Shown here: positions 7,409 to 15,027 of the stretch, piece by piece
Layout of the letters: each line of letters begins with the position of its first letter
Position numbering within the stretch: position 1 is the stretch's first letter
From: DATBFX01 sp036558305
GTDB taxonomy: Bacteria > Chloroflexota > Chloroflexia > Thermomicrobiales > UBA6265
Assembly (NCBI GenBank): GCA_036558305.1
Contig: DATBFX010000230.1
Coordinates: forward strand, 1 to 18,461
Direction of reading: 5' to 3'
Length of the DNA stretch: 18,461 bases
Program-made: the position numbers and the translations under genes
The notes under the pieces: generated by a model
What the model was told of the DNA's origin: nothing
Seen by the model: the letters and a program-made list of their open reading frames with translations, nothing else
Databases searched by the model: none

Positions 7409-8224
7409 TTACGTCGTCACCGCCCCCCACCCGCTCAGCCGCGGCACGTCCGCCAAGAGCCGTTGCGTGTAGGCGTGTTTCGGGGTCTCCAGCACGTCTT
7501 CGACCGGGCCCTGCTCGACGAGCTGACCGTGGTACATCACCAGGATGCGATCGGCGATGTAGTTGGCCTGGCCGATGTCGTGGGTGATGAAGAGGATCGA
7601 CATCCCGTACTTTTGCCGCAGATCGGTCAGCAAATTGAGGATCGTCACCCTGAGCGACGCGTCGAGCATCGAGGTCGATTCGTCGGCGACCAGGATGTGC
7701 GGTTCGACCACCAGCGCCCGCGCGATCGTCACCCGCTGCAACTGCCCGCCCGAGAGTTGGTGCGGCCACTTGTTCAGCACGTCGGCCGGGTCGAGCCCGA
7801 CACTGCGCAGCGCGGTCTCCACCCGCTCGTGCCGCTCCTGGCGAGAGGGGTGAGGGTCGAGGAGCCCCATCGTCTTTTGCAGCATGTGGTTGACTGAGTA
7901 GAACTGGTTGAACGAGGCGAACGGGTCCTGGAAGATCCCCTGCACCTTTCGCCAGTACGCCTTCAAGTGACGCGGCCCGTGCAGTTTCACCGCATCTCGA
8001 CCGTCGAGGACGATTTGCCCCGACGTCGGCTCCAGCAACCGCAGCACCATCCGCGCCAGGGTCGACTTGCCGCTGCCGCTTTCGCCGACGATCGCCAGGA
8101 TCTCGCCGGATTTGGCCGTGAACGAGACGTTGTCGACCGCGCGCAGGGCGTTCGCGCCCTGACCAAACACCCGCGTCAGGTCCCGCACCTCAAGCAGATG
8201 CGGTGATGGTTGCCCGTGACTCAC
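7409..8224 (-). CDS. ABC transporter ATP-binding protein, DppF/OppF type
   Basis: The chosen GTG start (VSHGQPSPHLLEVRDL) follows GAGGGAG by six bases and gives 271 aa; another GTG ten codons upstream (8254) is possible. The nucleotide-binding domain is complete: Walker A GESGSGKST (47-55), Q-loop Gln99, signature LSGGQLQR (157-164), Walker B ILVADE (177-182), H-loop His215. The residue after the Walker B glutamate is Ser (DEST) rather than the usual Pro. The protein ends soon after 'HAYTQRLLADVP' and lacks the cysteine-containing C-terminal extension found in the partner ATPase. The gene overlaps the ATPase D gene by 35 bases, indicating coupled translation. It powers the permease pair encoded just upstream in the operon. 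Confidence 0.93.
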   Translation of the reverse strand: MSHGQPSPHLLEVRDLTRVFGQGANALRAVDNVSFTAKSGEILAIVGESGSGKSTLARMVLRLLEPTSGQIVLDGRDAVKLHGPRHLKAYWRKVQGIFQDPFASFNQFYSVNHMLQKTMGLLDPHPSRQERHERVETALRSVGLDPADVLNKWPHQLSGGQLQRVTIARALVVEPHILVADESTSMLDASLRVTILNLLTDLRQKYGMSILFITHDIGQANYIADRILVMYHGQLVEQGPVEDVLETPKHAYTQRLLADVPRLSGWGAVTT

Positions 8225-9212
8225 CGGCGACTCCCTCGATCGTGCCCTTCTCACGCTGAACCCACCAGCAGGCGGCGAACTGCTCGTCGGTGCCGACCTT
8301 CGGCGGGTCTTCGCGCGTGCAGACGTCCATCGCGTACCGGCACCGAGGGTGGAAGCGGCACCCGCTCGGCGGATTGCGCAGGTCGGGCGGTGACCCCGGC
8401 AATCCCTCGATCCGGATCCGCCGGTGATGGGGATCGGGATCGAGCATCGAGCCGATCAGTGCCTTCGTGTACGGGTGTTCCGGTCGGTTGACGATCTGCG
8501 CCGTCGGTCCCAACTCGACGACTTTCCCCGCGTACATGATCGCGATCCGATCGGCGACGTTGCTCAACAGCGGCAGGTCGTGGGTGATGAAGACGATCCG
8601 GGTGATGAACCCCTGTGCCAGCAGCGTCTGGAGCAGTTCCACCAACAGCTTCTGCGAGGAGACATCGAGCGCCGAGCTCGGCTCGTCCGCGATCAGCACC
8701 TTGGGATTGAGCAGCGTCGAGATCACGGCGACGACGCGCTGCCGCATCCCGCCGCTCAACTGATGCGGGTAGCTGTCGATGACGCGGGGCGGCAACGAGA
8801 GTTGCTCCAACCGCTGCCGCGTCCGCTCGATCGCCTCGCGCCGGGTGATCTTCGGTTCGTGGGCGTGGATGGTGTCGAACGCCAGGTCCCGAATCCGCGC
8901 CGTCGGGTTGAGCGAGTTCATCGCCCGTTGCGGCAACAGCGCGACCAGTTTGCCGCGCCAATCGCGCGGCACGTGGGGGAGATCGGTCAGATCGACCTTC
9001 CGCCCGTCGAACCCGAATTCGCCGCCCCTGACGACGAGCGACCGTTGCCCGGTGAGGGCAAGGATCGAGGCGAGCGTCGACTTGCCGCAGCCGGATTCAC
9101 CGGCGATCCCGAGGACTTCTCCCTCGCGCACGTCGAGGGTGACGCCGTCGACGGCCCTGACGTCCTGGCCGGAAGCCGTCCTGTAGTAGGCGCGAAGGTC
9201 GGATACCCACAT
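8190..9212 (-). CDS. ABC transporter ATP-binding protein, DppD/OppD type
   Basis: This 340-aa protein starts at an ATG nine bases after the permease C stop; AGGAG lies 13 bases upstream within the end of that gene. Motifs: Walker A GESGCGKST (38-46), Gln95, signature LSGGMRQR (152-159), Walker B VLIADEP (172-178), His211. The C-terminal oligopeptide/dipeptide-type extension has PPSGCRFHPRCRYAMDVC with cysteines 285, 291 and 298, plus Cys315 in AACWW. This four-cysteine pattern is typical of DppD/OppD proteins and is reported to hold an iron-sulfur cluster in some homologues. With the DppF-type partner it forms the motor of the importer. Confidence 0.94.
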   Translation of the reverse strand: MWVSDLRAYYRTASGQDVRAVDGVTLDVREGEVLGIAGESGCGKSTLASILALTGQRSLVVRGGEFGFDGRKVDLTDLPHVPRDWRGKLVALLPQRAMNSLNPTARIRDLAFDTIHAHEPKITRREAIERTRQRLEQLSLPPRVIDSYPHQLSGGMRQRVVAVISTLLNPKVLIADEPSSALDVSSQKLLVELLQTLLAQGFITRIVFITHDLPLLSNVADRIAIMYAGKVVELGPTAQIVNRPEHPYTKALIGSMLDPDPHHRRIRIEGLPGSPPDLRNPPSGCRFHPRCRYAMDVCTREDPPKVGTDEQFAACWWVQREKGTIEGVAGESRATITASA

Positions 9213-9221
9213 CGCTGGTCG

Positions 9222-10145
9222 CTATCTCCTGCGCAGTCGAGGATTGAAGATTTCGTCCAGACTCGATTGCAGGAGCAAGAGCGAGAAGGCGATCGCGGTC
9301 AGGAACAGCGTCGGCGGCACGAAGGCCCACCAGGCACCGGTCCGCACCGATTCCCAGAGCAGCGACCAGTACAACATGATGCCAAGGGAGATGGTATTGC
9401 CGCCGGGACCGAGGCCGAGCAGACTGAGGGCGGCTTCCTGGAGGATGGCGCTCGCCATCTGCAGCACGAAGGCCAGGAAGACGTACGACATCATGAAGGG
9501 GATGATTTCCCAGACGATCAACGAGAGGGTGCCGGCGCCGCACATCCGAGCCATGTCGGTGTGCTCGCGACTGCGCAGACTGCTCGCCTGCGCCCGGATT
9601 GCCCGCGCCGTCCACGGCCAACTGGTGATGCCGATGATGATCGCCATGGTTCGGATCGATCGCTCGCCGACGGCGATCGACAGCAGGATCAAAACGACGA
9701 TCGAGGGAATCGTGAGGACCACGTTGGTGATCCCCATCAGCGCTTCCTCGACGACCCCGCCACGGAACCCGGCGACCGTGCCGACGACGACGCCGATCCC
9801 GGTCGCGATGGCGCCGGCGAGGACCCCGATCAGGAGCGAGGTCCGCGTCCCGTACATCAACTGGGTAAAGACGTCGCGGCCGAAATTGTCGGTGCCAAGC
9901 CAGGCGCTGCGCGACGGCGGATCGTAGAGCAGACCGACGATCTTCTTGGGGTCGTGTAGGTCGAAAATGCGGGGACCGAGGACGGCGAAGACGACGATCG
10001 CCGAAAGGAGCGCAAGGCTGAATTTGAAGCGGCCACCCACGACCGCCTGCGCCATTCGCAGGCGGCGGAACGCCGCACCGATCGTCGAGTCCTTCCAAGC
10101 CGTCGCCGGCCGCTGCTGGTGCTGTTGCGGTATCGCCGCAGTCAC
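9222..10145 (-). CDS. ABC transporter permease, DppC/OppC type
   Basis: The protein has 307 aa from a GTG (VTAAIPQQHQQRP) preceded by GGGGGGA; an ATG ten codons upstream (10175) is possible but has no ribosome binding site and lies next to repeats. Features: cytoplasmic N-terminus, first membrane helix about 42-59, the family hallmark LGTDNFGRDVF (83-93) followed by YGTRTSLLIG, and further helices near 103-125, 134-158, 165-182, 213-238 and 275-293. The cytoplasmic coupling loop lies around 196-216 (HTDMARMCGAG). Like other DppC proteins it has the late LSLLGLGPG (240-248) segment. It pairs with permease B to form the pore. Confidence 0.92.
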   Translation of the reverse strand: MTAAIPQQHQQRPATAWKDSTIGAAFRRLRMAQAVVGGRFKFSLALLSAIVVFAVLGPRIFDLHDPKKIVGLLYDPPSRSAWLGTDNFGRDVFTQLMYGTRTSLLIGVLAGAIATGIGVVVGTVAGFRGGVVEEALMGITNVVLTIPSIVVLILLSIAVGERSIRTMAIIIGITSWPWTARAIRAQASSLRSREHTDMARMCGAGTLSLIVWEIIPFMMSYVFLAFVLQMASAILQEAALSLLGLGPGGNTISLGIMLYWSLLWESVRTGAWWAFVPPTLFLTAIAFSLLLLQSSLDEIFNPRLRRR

Positions 10146-10279
10146 CGCAGTCCCCCCGAGATGCACGCGGCACATGGCAAGTTACGAGCTTCGAGCTTCG
10201 AGCTTCGAGCTTTTGCGGCGGGCGACTCAGCACCTGGCACGTGCCACGTGCCCCTCGGAACTTGCCTCGCGCTAATCAC
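10146..10279. repeat. Four CGAGCTT repeats plus a GGCACGTGCC palindrome between permease genes
   Basis: CGAGCTT occurs four times head to tail (10185-10212), followed by a GC-rich segment with the palindrome GGCACGTGCC (10236-10245) overlapping a further CACGTG. The 134-base gap is long for adjoining permease genes, and nothing in it looks coding. Confidence 0.8.
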
Positions 10280-11290
10280 TCAGCGTTCTCCCGTCTGTGC
10301 CGCGCGGATGCGCGGATCGATGAGACCGTAGGCGATGTCGACGAGAAAGTTCGCGACCAGGACCGTAATCAGGATGACGAGCGTGACACCCTGGATGACC
10401 GGATAGTCGTTTTGACCGATGGCATTGAACAGGACCGTGCCGATACCGGGATAGGAGAAAACGATCTCCGTGATCAGGGCGCCACCGGCGATGGCGCCGA
10501 TCGAGAGCGCGAGACCGGTGACCTGGGGCAGCATCGCGTTCCGGAAGACGTAGGCGACGACGCGATTGTCCGGTACCCCCAGGCTGCGGGCGAAACCGAC
10601 GTAGTCGGAGCCGAGTTCGTAGATGGCCATCGAGCGCATGCCGACGGCCTGGCCACCGATGATGACGAGCACCAGCGAAAAGAACGGCAGCCAGTAGTGG
10701 TGCAAGGCGTCGGTGAAGAATCCCCAACTCCAATCCGGCGATCGGCTGAAGGAATAGCCGCCGGCGGAGGGGAAGATCTGCCAGTGAACCGCAAATCCGT
10801 AGAGCAGGAGGATGGCGAGGCAGTAATAGGGGACGGCGGAGACCAGGACAGAACTGACGAACGCGCCGCGATCGAACCACCCGCCGCGATAGGCCGCGAA
10901 AGCGCCCAGGATGTTGCCGATGATCCAACCGATGAGGATCGCCGGCAGTTGGAGCGCGAGACTCCAGGGCAGCGCCGCGGCGATCAACCCCCGAACGGAC
11001 GAGGGATAGTTGCCAAAGGAAGTGCCGAGATTGCCGTGCAGGAGATTGCCGAGATACGTGAGAAACTGCTGCCAGGCCGGTTTGTCGAGGTTGAACTCTT
11101 TAATGAACGTCTCGTGCACCTGCTGAAGCGTGGTCGACTCGGCCCCACCGGCCGACATGCGGGCGATGATCGCATCGACCGGGTTGCCGGGAACGAGACG
11201 CGGGAGGAAGAAATTCGCGGCCAGCGAGATGAAGAACGCGAGGGCGAACCAGAGCGTCTTGGTCAACAGATAGCGCTGAAAGCGCGACAT
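10280..11290 (-). CDS. ABC transporter permease, DppB/OppB type
   Basis: This 336-aa protein starts at an ATG five bases after GAGGTG. The first helix is about 13-29 and is followed by LVPGNPVDA (32-40), the DppB-type N-terminal signature. Later come a long periplasmic segment with YLGNLLHGNLGTSF (79-92), helices around 110-133, 147-168, 203-215, 258-277 and 303-322, and the cytoplasmic coupling loop ARSLGVPDNRVVAYVFRNAM (234-253). FSYPGIG (278-284) and the final DPRIR (325-329) are also conserved. It follows the binding-protein gene after two strong hairpins, which fits lower expression of membrane parts than of the binding protein. Confidence 0.93.
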   Translation of the reverse strand: MSRFQRYLLTKTLWFALAFFISLAANFFLPRLVPGNPVDAIIARMSAGGAESTTLQQVHETFIKEFNLDKPAWQQFLTYLGNLLHGNLGTSFGNYPSSVRGLIAAALPWSLALQLPAILIGWIIGNILGAFAAYRGGWFDRGAFVSSVLVSAVPYYCLAILLLYGFAVHWQIFPSAGGYSFSRSPDWSWGFFTDALHHYWLPFFSLVLVIIGGQAVGMRSMAIYELGSDYVGFARSLGVPDNRVVAYVFRNAMLPQVTGLALSIGAIAGGALITEIVFSYPGIGTVLFNAIGQNDYPVIQGVTLVILITVLVANFLVDIAYGLIDPRIRAAQTGER

Positions 11291-11342
11291 CGAACACCTC
11301 GAATTGTCGGCCGCGGCGAGTCGCCGGAGAGTCTACCACGGC

Positions 11343-11376
11343 GGGCGTCCGCGAAGTATTGCCCTCGCGGACGCCC
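11343..11376. terminator. 12-bp perfect hairpin downstream of permease start region
   Basis: GGGCGTCCGCGA (11343-11354) and TCGCGGACGCCC (11365-11376) pair perfectly around a 10-base loop. It is the second of two stem-loops after the binding-protein gene, reading in the direction of transcription. It has no T-tract; partial termination or mRNA protection is inferred. Confidence 0.7.
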
Positions 11377-11378
11377 GA

Positions 11379-11416
11379 TCCGACCCGAGCGGGGCAGCCG
11401 CCCCGCTCGGGTCGGA
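11379..11416. terminator. 17-bp perfect hairpin after the binding-protein gene
   Basis: Arms 11379-11395 and 11400-11416 (TCCGACCCGAGCGGGGC and its complement) pair at all 17 positions around the loop AGCC. It starts 11 bases past the binding-protein stop. It is strong enough to act as an attenuator or 3' stabiliser that separates high binding-protein expression from the permease genes. Confidence 0.75.
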
Positions 11417-11427
11417 GGAAGCACGCG

Positions 11428-13176
11428 TTACGCCTTCGGCTTGAGACCGTAGAGGACCTTGATCCCCGCGCCCGCGTGCATCGGCGGCGCGGTCGGGTTG
11501 TCCGAATTCGGGAAACCGGTCCACTGCGTCTCGTTGTACTCGTAGAACTCCTGCGGCCGGTACATCAACGGGATTGCCGGGATATCCTGCTGGAAGATCG
11601 CGTCCAGCTCGGCGTAGAGCTCGATCTGGCCGGCTTCGTCGGCCGTCGCCGCCTGATCGAGGAGCGGGCCGACCGCGTCGTTCTTGTAGCGGTTGTAATT
11701 CCAGAACGCCGGTTGACCGACCGGGGCGACGCCGCGGTTGTCGAGGACGTCGCGGAACCGCCGCCAGGGACCGGCGGCGCTGGCGCCCGCCACGTACCAG
11801 AGCGCGAGGTCGAAGTTGCCGGCCTGGTTGTCGGTCGTGACCACCGGCGCCTCCGGGAACTCGGTCGTGACGTCGAACCCGACCTCGCTTGCGCCCTGCG
11901 CCACCAACTCGATCCCGGTTTGCCAGTCGGTCCATCCCTGCGGGCAGTGGGCGACGAACGGGCCGAGGCGCGTGCCGTCCGGCAGCACGTAGACGTCGCC
12001 GTCCTTCTTGGCGCCGACCTCGTTCTCGAGGATGTCCTTGGCCTTGTCCGGGTCGTACTTCCAGCCGTTCTTCGCCTCCTGATCGGCGTTGAAGAACTTC
12101 TCCTCGCCGCCCTGCGGGATGACCAGGCTCGACTTGGCCGAGACCGAGTAGCGCGACATCGCGGTCGCGGCGATCTGGTCGTAGTTGATCGAGTAGGCGA
12201 GTGCCCGCCGGATCCGCGGATCGTCGAGCGGTTTCTTCTGGACGTTGATGAAGAGGAGCGGGATCGAGCCGGGCAGGTGGTACGGCTCGTCCTTGAACCA
12301 GGTCCCGACGGGCTGCTTCTTGTCCTCCCACAACTGCCAAATCTGCGGCAGGAAGGTCTGGGAGAAGTCGAGCTGGTTCTGGGAGAACGCCAGGTTGGCC
12401 GCGGGGTTGTCTTTGAAGATCGGGTGAATGATGTACTTGGGCGCCGGCATGCCGAGCGCCGTCGCACCCCAGTAGTTGTCGTCACGGACCAGCGCGACCC
12501 GCTCGTTCGAGGCGTCCTGCACCTTGTACGGACCGGAAGCGACCGGCTGCAGATCGATGACGTTGATCAGGGGATCGCCGCCCTCGCGGGTCTCCCAGAC
12601 GTGCTTGGGCAGGATGTGGTTGTTGCTCAGGTGGTGCTTGACCATGCCGGTGTTGAGTTGGTCGGGATTGAGCTTGATCGTGATCGTGCGCTCGTCGGTG
12701 GCTTCGGCGCTCGAAATCCAATCCCAGAGGTCGCTGTAGTAGAGGCCGTCGTTGCCCTTGGGCAGGTCGTAGGTGTAGACGACGTCGGCGGAAGTCAGGG
12801 GCGTGCCGTCGTTCCACTTCGTTCCGTCCTGGAGGGTGATGACGGCTGTCTGCGGATCCGGCCACTGGATGTCCTTGGCGAGGGCCGGGACGATGTCGCC
12901 GGTCAGTTGATTGAACGCGAAGAGCGATTCGTACATGTGCTGCATCGGCTGGTTGGACGGCCAGGCACGGTTCGGGTTGAGTGGGTTGAAGGTGTTGGGC
13001 GGACCCCACTGGTGACCGCCGATGTAGAGGGTCTCGTTGCGCGCCATGTCCTGCGCGGAGACCTCGCCCGGCGCGAACCGCGGCACAGCGAGCCCGCCAA
13101 GGGCGAGCGCGCCGCCGGCCGCCGCGGTTCCCTGCAGGAAGCGGCGGCGACTGTGACGAAGATTCATGGTCGACAT
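11428..13176 (-). CDS. Tat-exported ABC substrate-binding protein, family 5 (SBP_bac_5)
   Basis: This 582-aa protein starts at an ATG six bases after GAGAGGTG. The N-terminus is a twin-arginine signal (SRRRFLQG, residues 9-16), a hydrophobic AAAGGALALGGLAVP stretch, and a likely cleavage site near VSA-QD (39-43). There is no lipobox cysteine, so it may be released or held by other means. The mature part has the layout of Dpp/Opp-type binding proteins: NTFNPLNPN, 'MQHMYESLFAFN', 'TVITLQDGTKWNDGTPLTSADVVYT'-like core (WNDGTPLTSADVVYTYD), 'ASGPYKV', 'IRRALAYSINYDQI', and a C-terminal lobe. Family 5 proteins bind peptides but in many Chloroflexota and Thermotogae bind oligosaccharides. With a LacI regulator next door, a sugar ligand is favoured. 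Confidence 0.93.
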   Translation of the reverse strand: MSTMNLRHSRRRFLQGTAAAGGALALGGLAVPRFAPGEVSAQDMARNETLYIGGHQWGPPNTFNPLNPNRAWPSNQPMQHMYESLFAFNQLTGDIVPALAKDIQWPDPQTAVITLQDGTKWNDGTPLTSADVVYTYDLPKGNDGLYYSDLWDWISSAEATDERTITIKLNPDQLNTGMVKHHLSNNHILPKHVWETREGGDPLINVIDLQPVASGPYKVQDASNERVALVRDDNYWGATALGMPAPKYIIHPIFKDNPAANLAFSQNQLDFSQTFLPQIWQLWEDKKQPVGTWFKDEPYHLPGSIPLLFINVQKKPLDDPRIRRALAYSINYDQIAATAMSRYSVSAKSSLVIPQGGEEKFFNADQEAKNGWKYDPDKAKDILENEVGAKKDGDVYVLPDGTRLGPFVAHCPQGWTDWQTGIELVAQGASEVGFDVTTEFPEAPVVTTDNQAGNFDLALWYVAGASAAGPWRRFRDVLDNRGVAPVGQPAFWNYNRYKNDAVGPLLDQAATADEAGQIELYAELDAIFQQDIPAIPLMYRPQEFYEYNETQWTGFPNSDNPTAPPMHAGAGIKVLYGLKPKA

Positions 13177-13358
13177 TTCTGACACCTCTCGTTGCCTATG
13201 CCGCGGGGCGGCCGACTCCGGTTCCCCCGCCATCACCATTGACGGCGGTTGGCGCCGGACTCGACCACCGGGTCCGGCCCCCGAACATCGAGACGAACAC
13301 GTCGCGACCGTTTCCGGCGGCAACTCGGCGACCGCAACCACCGTCGCCGCCGGCGGTC
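13177..13358. promoter_or_regulatory. Leader between LacI and binding-protein genes
   Basis: This 182-base gap contains a 7-bp inverted repeat GCCGGAC/GTCCGGC (13254-13260/13272-13278, 11-base loop) and the binding-protein ribosome site. I see no copy of the LacI operator and no clear -35/-10 on the minus strand, so the transporter genes may be read from the promoter upstream of the LacI gene. Confidence 0.35.
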
Positions 13359-14450
13359 TCAGACCGGGATCGACGGGATACCCCCCGTCGTGGCACCTCC
13401 TATCGCGACATCGACGGCGGTCAACGCGGAATCCGCATGGCAACCACACGACCGGCGCAGTTCGAGCCTGGTGGTCAGGCAGCGCTGGATGGGAGCGCGT
13501 TCAGGGTTCTCGATCAATTCCAACAGGGTGCGGACGGCCCACCGTCCCTCGTCCTCCGCCGGTTGGACGACCGTCGAGAGGATCGGCTGGGAGACCAGGA
13601 TCTCCTCGAAACCGTCGAACCCCATCACCGCGACATCGTCCGGCACCCGCAGCCCGCCGTCGCGCAGCGCCTGGAGCGCGCCCGAGGCCATCGCGTCGCT
13701 GGCGACGAAGACGGCATCGGGGATACCGGAGGCACTTGCGAGCAGTTCCTGCATCGCCCGGTATCCACCGCGGCGGGTGAAGTCGGAATGGACGGTGAAC
13801 CCCGGTTCGGGGAGGCGACCGGCCTCCTGGAGCGCGGTGACGTACCCGGCGTAGCGGTCGATCGAGGCGATCATGTTGGTCGGCCCCGTGATCATCGCGA
13901 TCCGGCGCCGACCGTGCTGGATCAGGTGGGCCACCCCGTCGCGGGCGCCGCCGCGGTTGTCGACGTCGACGTAGCTGACCTCGTGCCGCGGGTGGCGACC
14001 GACCAGGACGAAGGGGAAGCCGTCCTCTTGCAGGCGGGTGACGATCGGGTCCTCGACGACGCTGGCGGCGATGACGACGCCGTCGACGTGGCGACCGCGG
14101 ATGACCCGCTCGTAGACGCGGCGGGAGGCGAGGCGCTCGTCGGCGGCCTCCATCAGCATCGTCAGGTTGTGGTCGGTCTCGTTGCAGGCTTCGGCGACGC
14201 CCTGGATGAGGACGGGGAAGAAGGGATCGCGAAAGAGGACGCCGACGGCGTGCGGGATGAGGATGCCGATGAGGCGGGTGCGGCGGGAGGCGAGGGAGCG
14301 GGCGGCGGCGTTGGGGTGGTAGTTGTGGAGGCGGATGACCTCTTCGACGCGCTGGCGGACGGCCGGGCTGACCCGCCGATCGCCGTTGACGACGCGGGAA
14401 ACGGTGGAGCGGGAGACGCCGGCCAGGCGCGCGATCTCCTCGAGGTTCAC
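13359..14450 (-). CDS. LacI family transcriptional regulator
   Basis: This 363-aa repressor starts at a GTG five bases after AGGAGG; the frame is open further upstream across the promoter and operator, which cannot be coding. Residues 1-22 (VNLEEIARLAGVSRSTVSRV) are the LacI helix-turn-helix, and 'HPNAAARSLASRR' (45-57) contains the minor-groove hinge helix. The rest is the periplasmic-binding-protein-like effector domain with IGILIP (61-66), a 'VDGVVIAAS' strand, 'VDVDNRGGARDGVAHLI', 'IPDAVFVASDAMASGAL', and 'VPDDVAVMGFDGFEE'. It probably represses its own promoter through the operator at 14524-14539, and with it the downstream transporter genes, until a sugar binds. The tail (RRSCGCHADSALT...) extends a little beyond the common end. 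Confidence 0.94.
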   Translation of the reverse strand: MNLEEIARLAGVSRSTVSRVVNGDRRVSPAVRQRVEEVIRLHNYHPNAAARSLASRRTRLIGILIPHAVGVLFRDPFFPVLIQGVAEACNETDHNLTMLMEAADERLASRRVYERVIRGRHVDGVVIAASVVEDPIVTRLQEDGFPFVLVGRHPRHEVSYVDVDNRGGARDGVAHLIQHGRRRIAMITGPTNMIASIDRYAGYVTALQEAGRLPEPGFTVHSDFTRRGGYRAMQELLASASGIPDAVFVASDAMASGALQALRDGGLRVPDDVAVMGFDGFEEILVSQPILSTVVQPAEDEGRWAVRTLLELIENPERAPIQRCLTTRLELRRSCGCHADSALTAVDVAIGGATTGGIPSIPV

Positions 14451-14523
14451 CCCAACCTCCTGCGGGATGTGGGAGCGCGTTCTCCAACCCGGCACCGCCA
14501 GTGGGCCCAAACGCCAGTGAATT

Positions 14524-14539
14524 GTGGGAGCGCTCCCAC
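14524..14539. promoter_or_regulatory. LacI-family operator GTGGGAGCGCTCCCAC
   Basis: A perfect 16-bp palindrome with the central CG typical of LacI-family sites. Its core TGGGAGCGCTCCCA is identical to the established site of CebR, the cello-oligosaccharide repressor of Streptomyces. It lies 74 bases before the LacI start and about 6-21 bases past the predicted transcription start. A degenerate version (TGGGAGCGCGTTCTCCA, about 14470-14486) lies nearer the gene. Confidence 0.88.
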
Positions 14540-14551
14540 GGGTTGCCCAAA

Positions 14552-14579
14552 ATGGTAGCAGATGCGAACCGATTGTCAA
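14552..14579 (-). promoter_or_regulatory. Sigma-70-type promoter of the LacI/transporter operon
   Basis: On the minus strand TTGACA (14579-14574, perfect) is followed after 16 bases by TACCAT (14557-14552, 4 of 6). Transcription would begin near 14545, so the operator immediately downstream would block initiation or elongation when occupied. Confidence 0.65.
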
Positions 14580-15027
14580 GATCCTTTCCCGACCCGGTTT
14601 TGCCGTCATCGCACCAATGATGGCGCGCACGGCATGTCGAGACTGCCCCAAACGTGCGCCAGGCGTTGCAAATTCGTCGCAATCCGGAGGGAGGGGGGCG
14701 ACCGATCATAACAGGTGGAACGGGGGCGTCGGGTCGCAGCAGCCACCGGACCGCGCAGGGAGGCGGCCACCGGCGACCGGCGGCGGCGGAGCGCGACCGT
14801 GAACGAGGAAGCCGCGGCAAGAGATGCCGCCCGCCACCTCCGCGTCGCGGCCCAACACTCACTTCCGCCCAGACCGCGGGATTGTCGGTCAAGGTGTAGC
14901 CATGGTGCGGGCTGACATGGGTGGTCTGGTCCCCCCCGTATCGCGGCCTGGACGGCCAGCAACGAGGGAAGGAGGCGCATCGGGTGTCGCCTGAGCGGTG
15001 ACGTCTTCGGGCGCGGCCCGTCGTGGC
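14580..15027. other. Gene-poor stretch between SelA-like gene and LacI promoter
   Basis: About 450 bases without a convincing gene. On the minus strand a short protein-like run (HHGYTLTDNPAVWAEVSVG, around 14850-14910) stands out but has no start signal and ends in low-complexity Gly/Arg frames; it may be a small relic. No terminator with a T-tract is visible after the SelA-like gene. Confidence 0.35.

Noticed and set aside
8424..9959. Plus-strand open frame of about 510 codons opposite the ATPase D and permease C genes
   Set aside because: The composition (Asp, Arg, Gln, Gly runs) is that of an antisense shadow, and the minus genes have complete family motifs.
10185..10212. CGAGCTT array considered as a CRISPR or attachment site
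   Set aside because: Units are 7 bp with no spacers, and no integrase or cas gene is nearby.
10241..13182. Two long plus-strand open frames opposite permease B and the binding protein
   Set aside because: They are antisense shadows of well-supported minus-strand genes.
13177..13449. N-terminal extension of the binding protein by 91 codons
   Set aside because: It has no ribosome site, would overlap the end of the LacI gene, and would bury the twin-arginine signal.
13239..14558. Plus-strand open frame of about 440 codons opposite the LacI gene
   Set aside because: It is an antisense shadow; it also crosses the operator and promoter, and its Asp/Gly/Val-rich translation has no domain.
14451..14651. 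N-terminal extension of the LacI protein by 67 codons
   Set aside because: It would read through the operator and -35/-10 boxes, while the GTG at 14450 has AGGAGG at good spacing and starts exactly at the helix-turn-helix.
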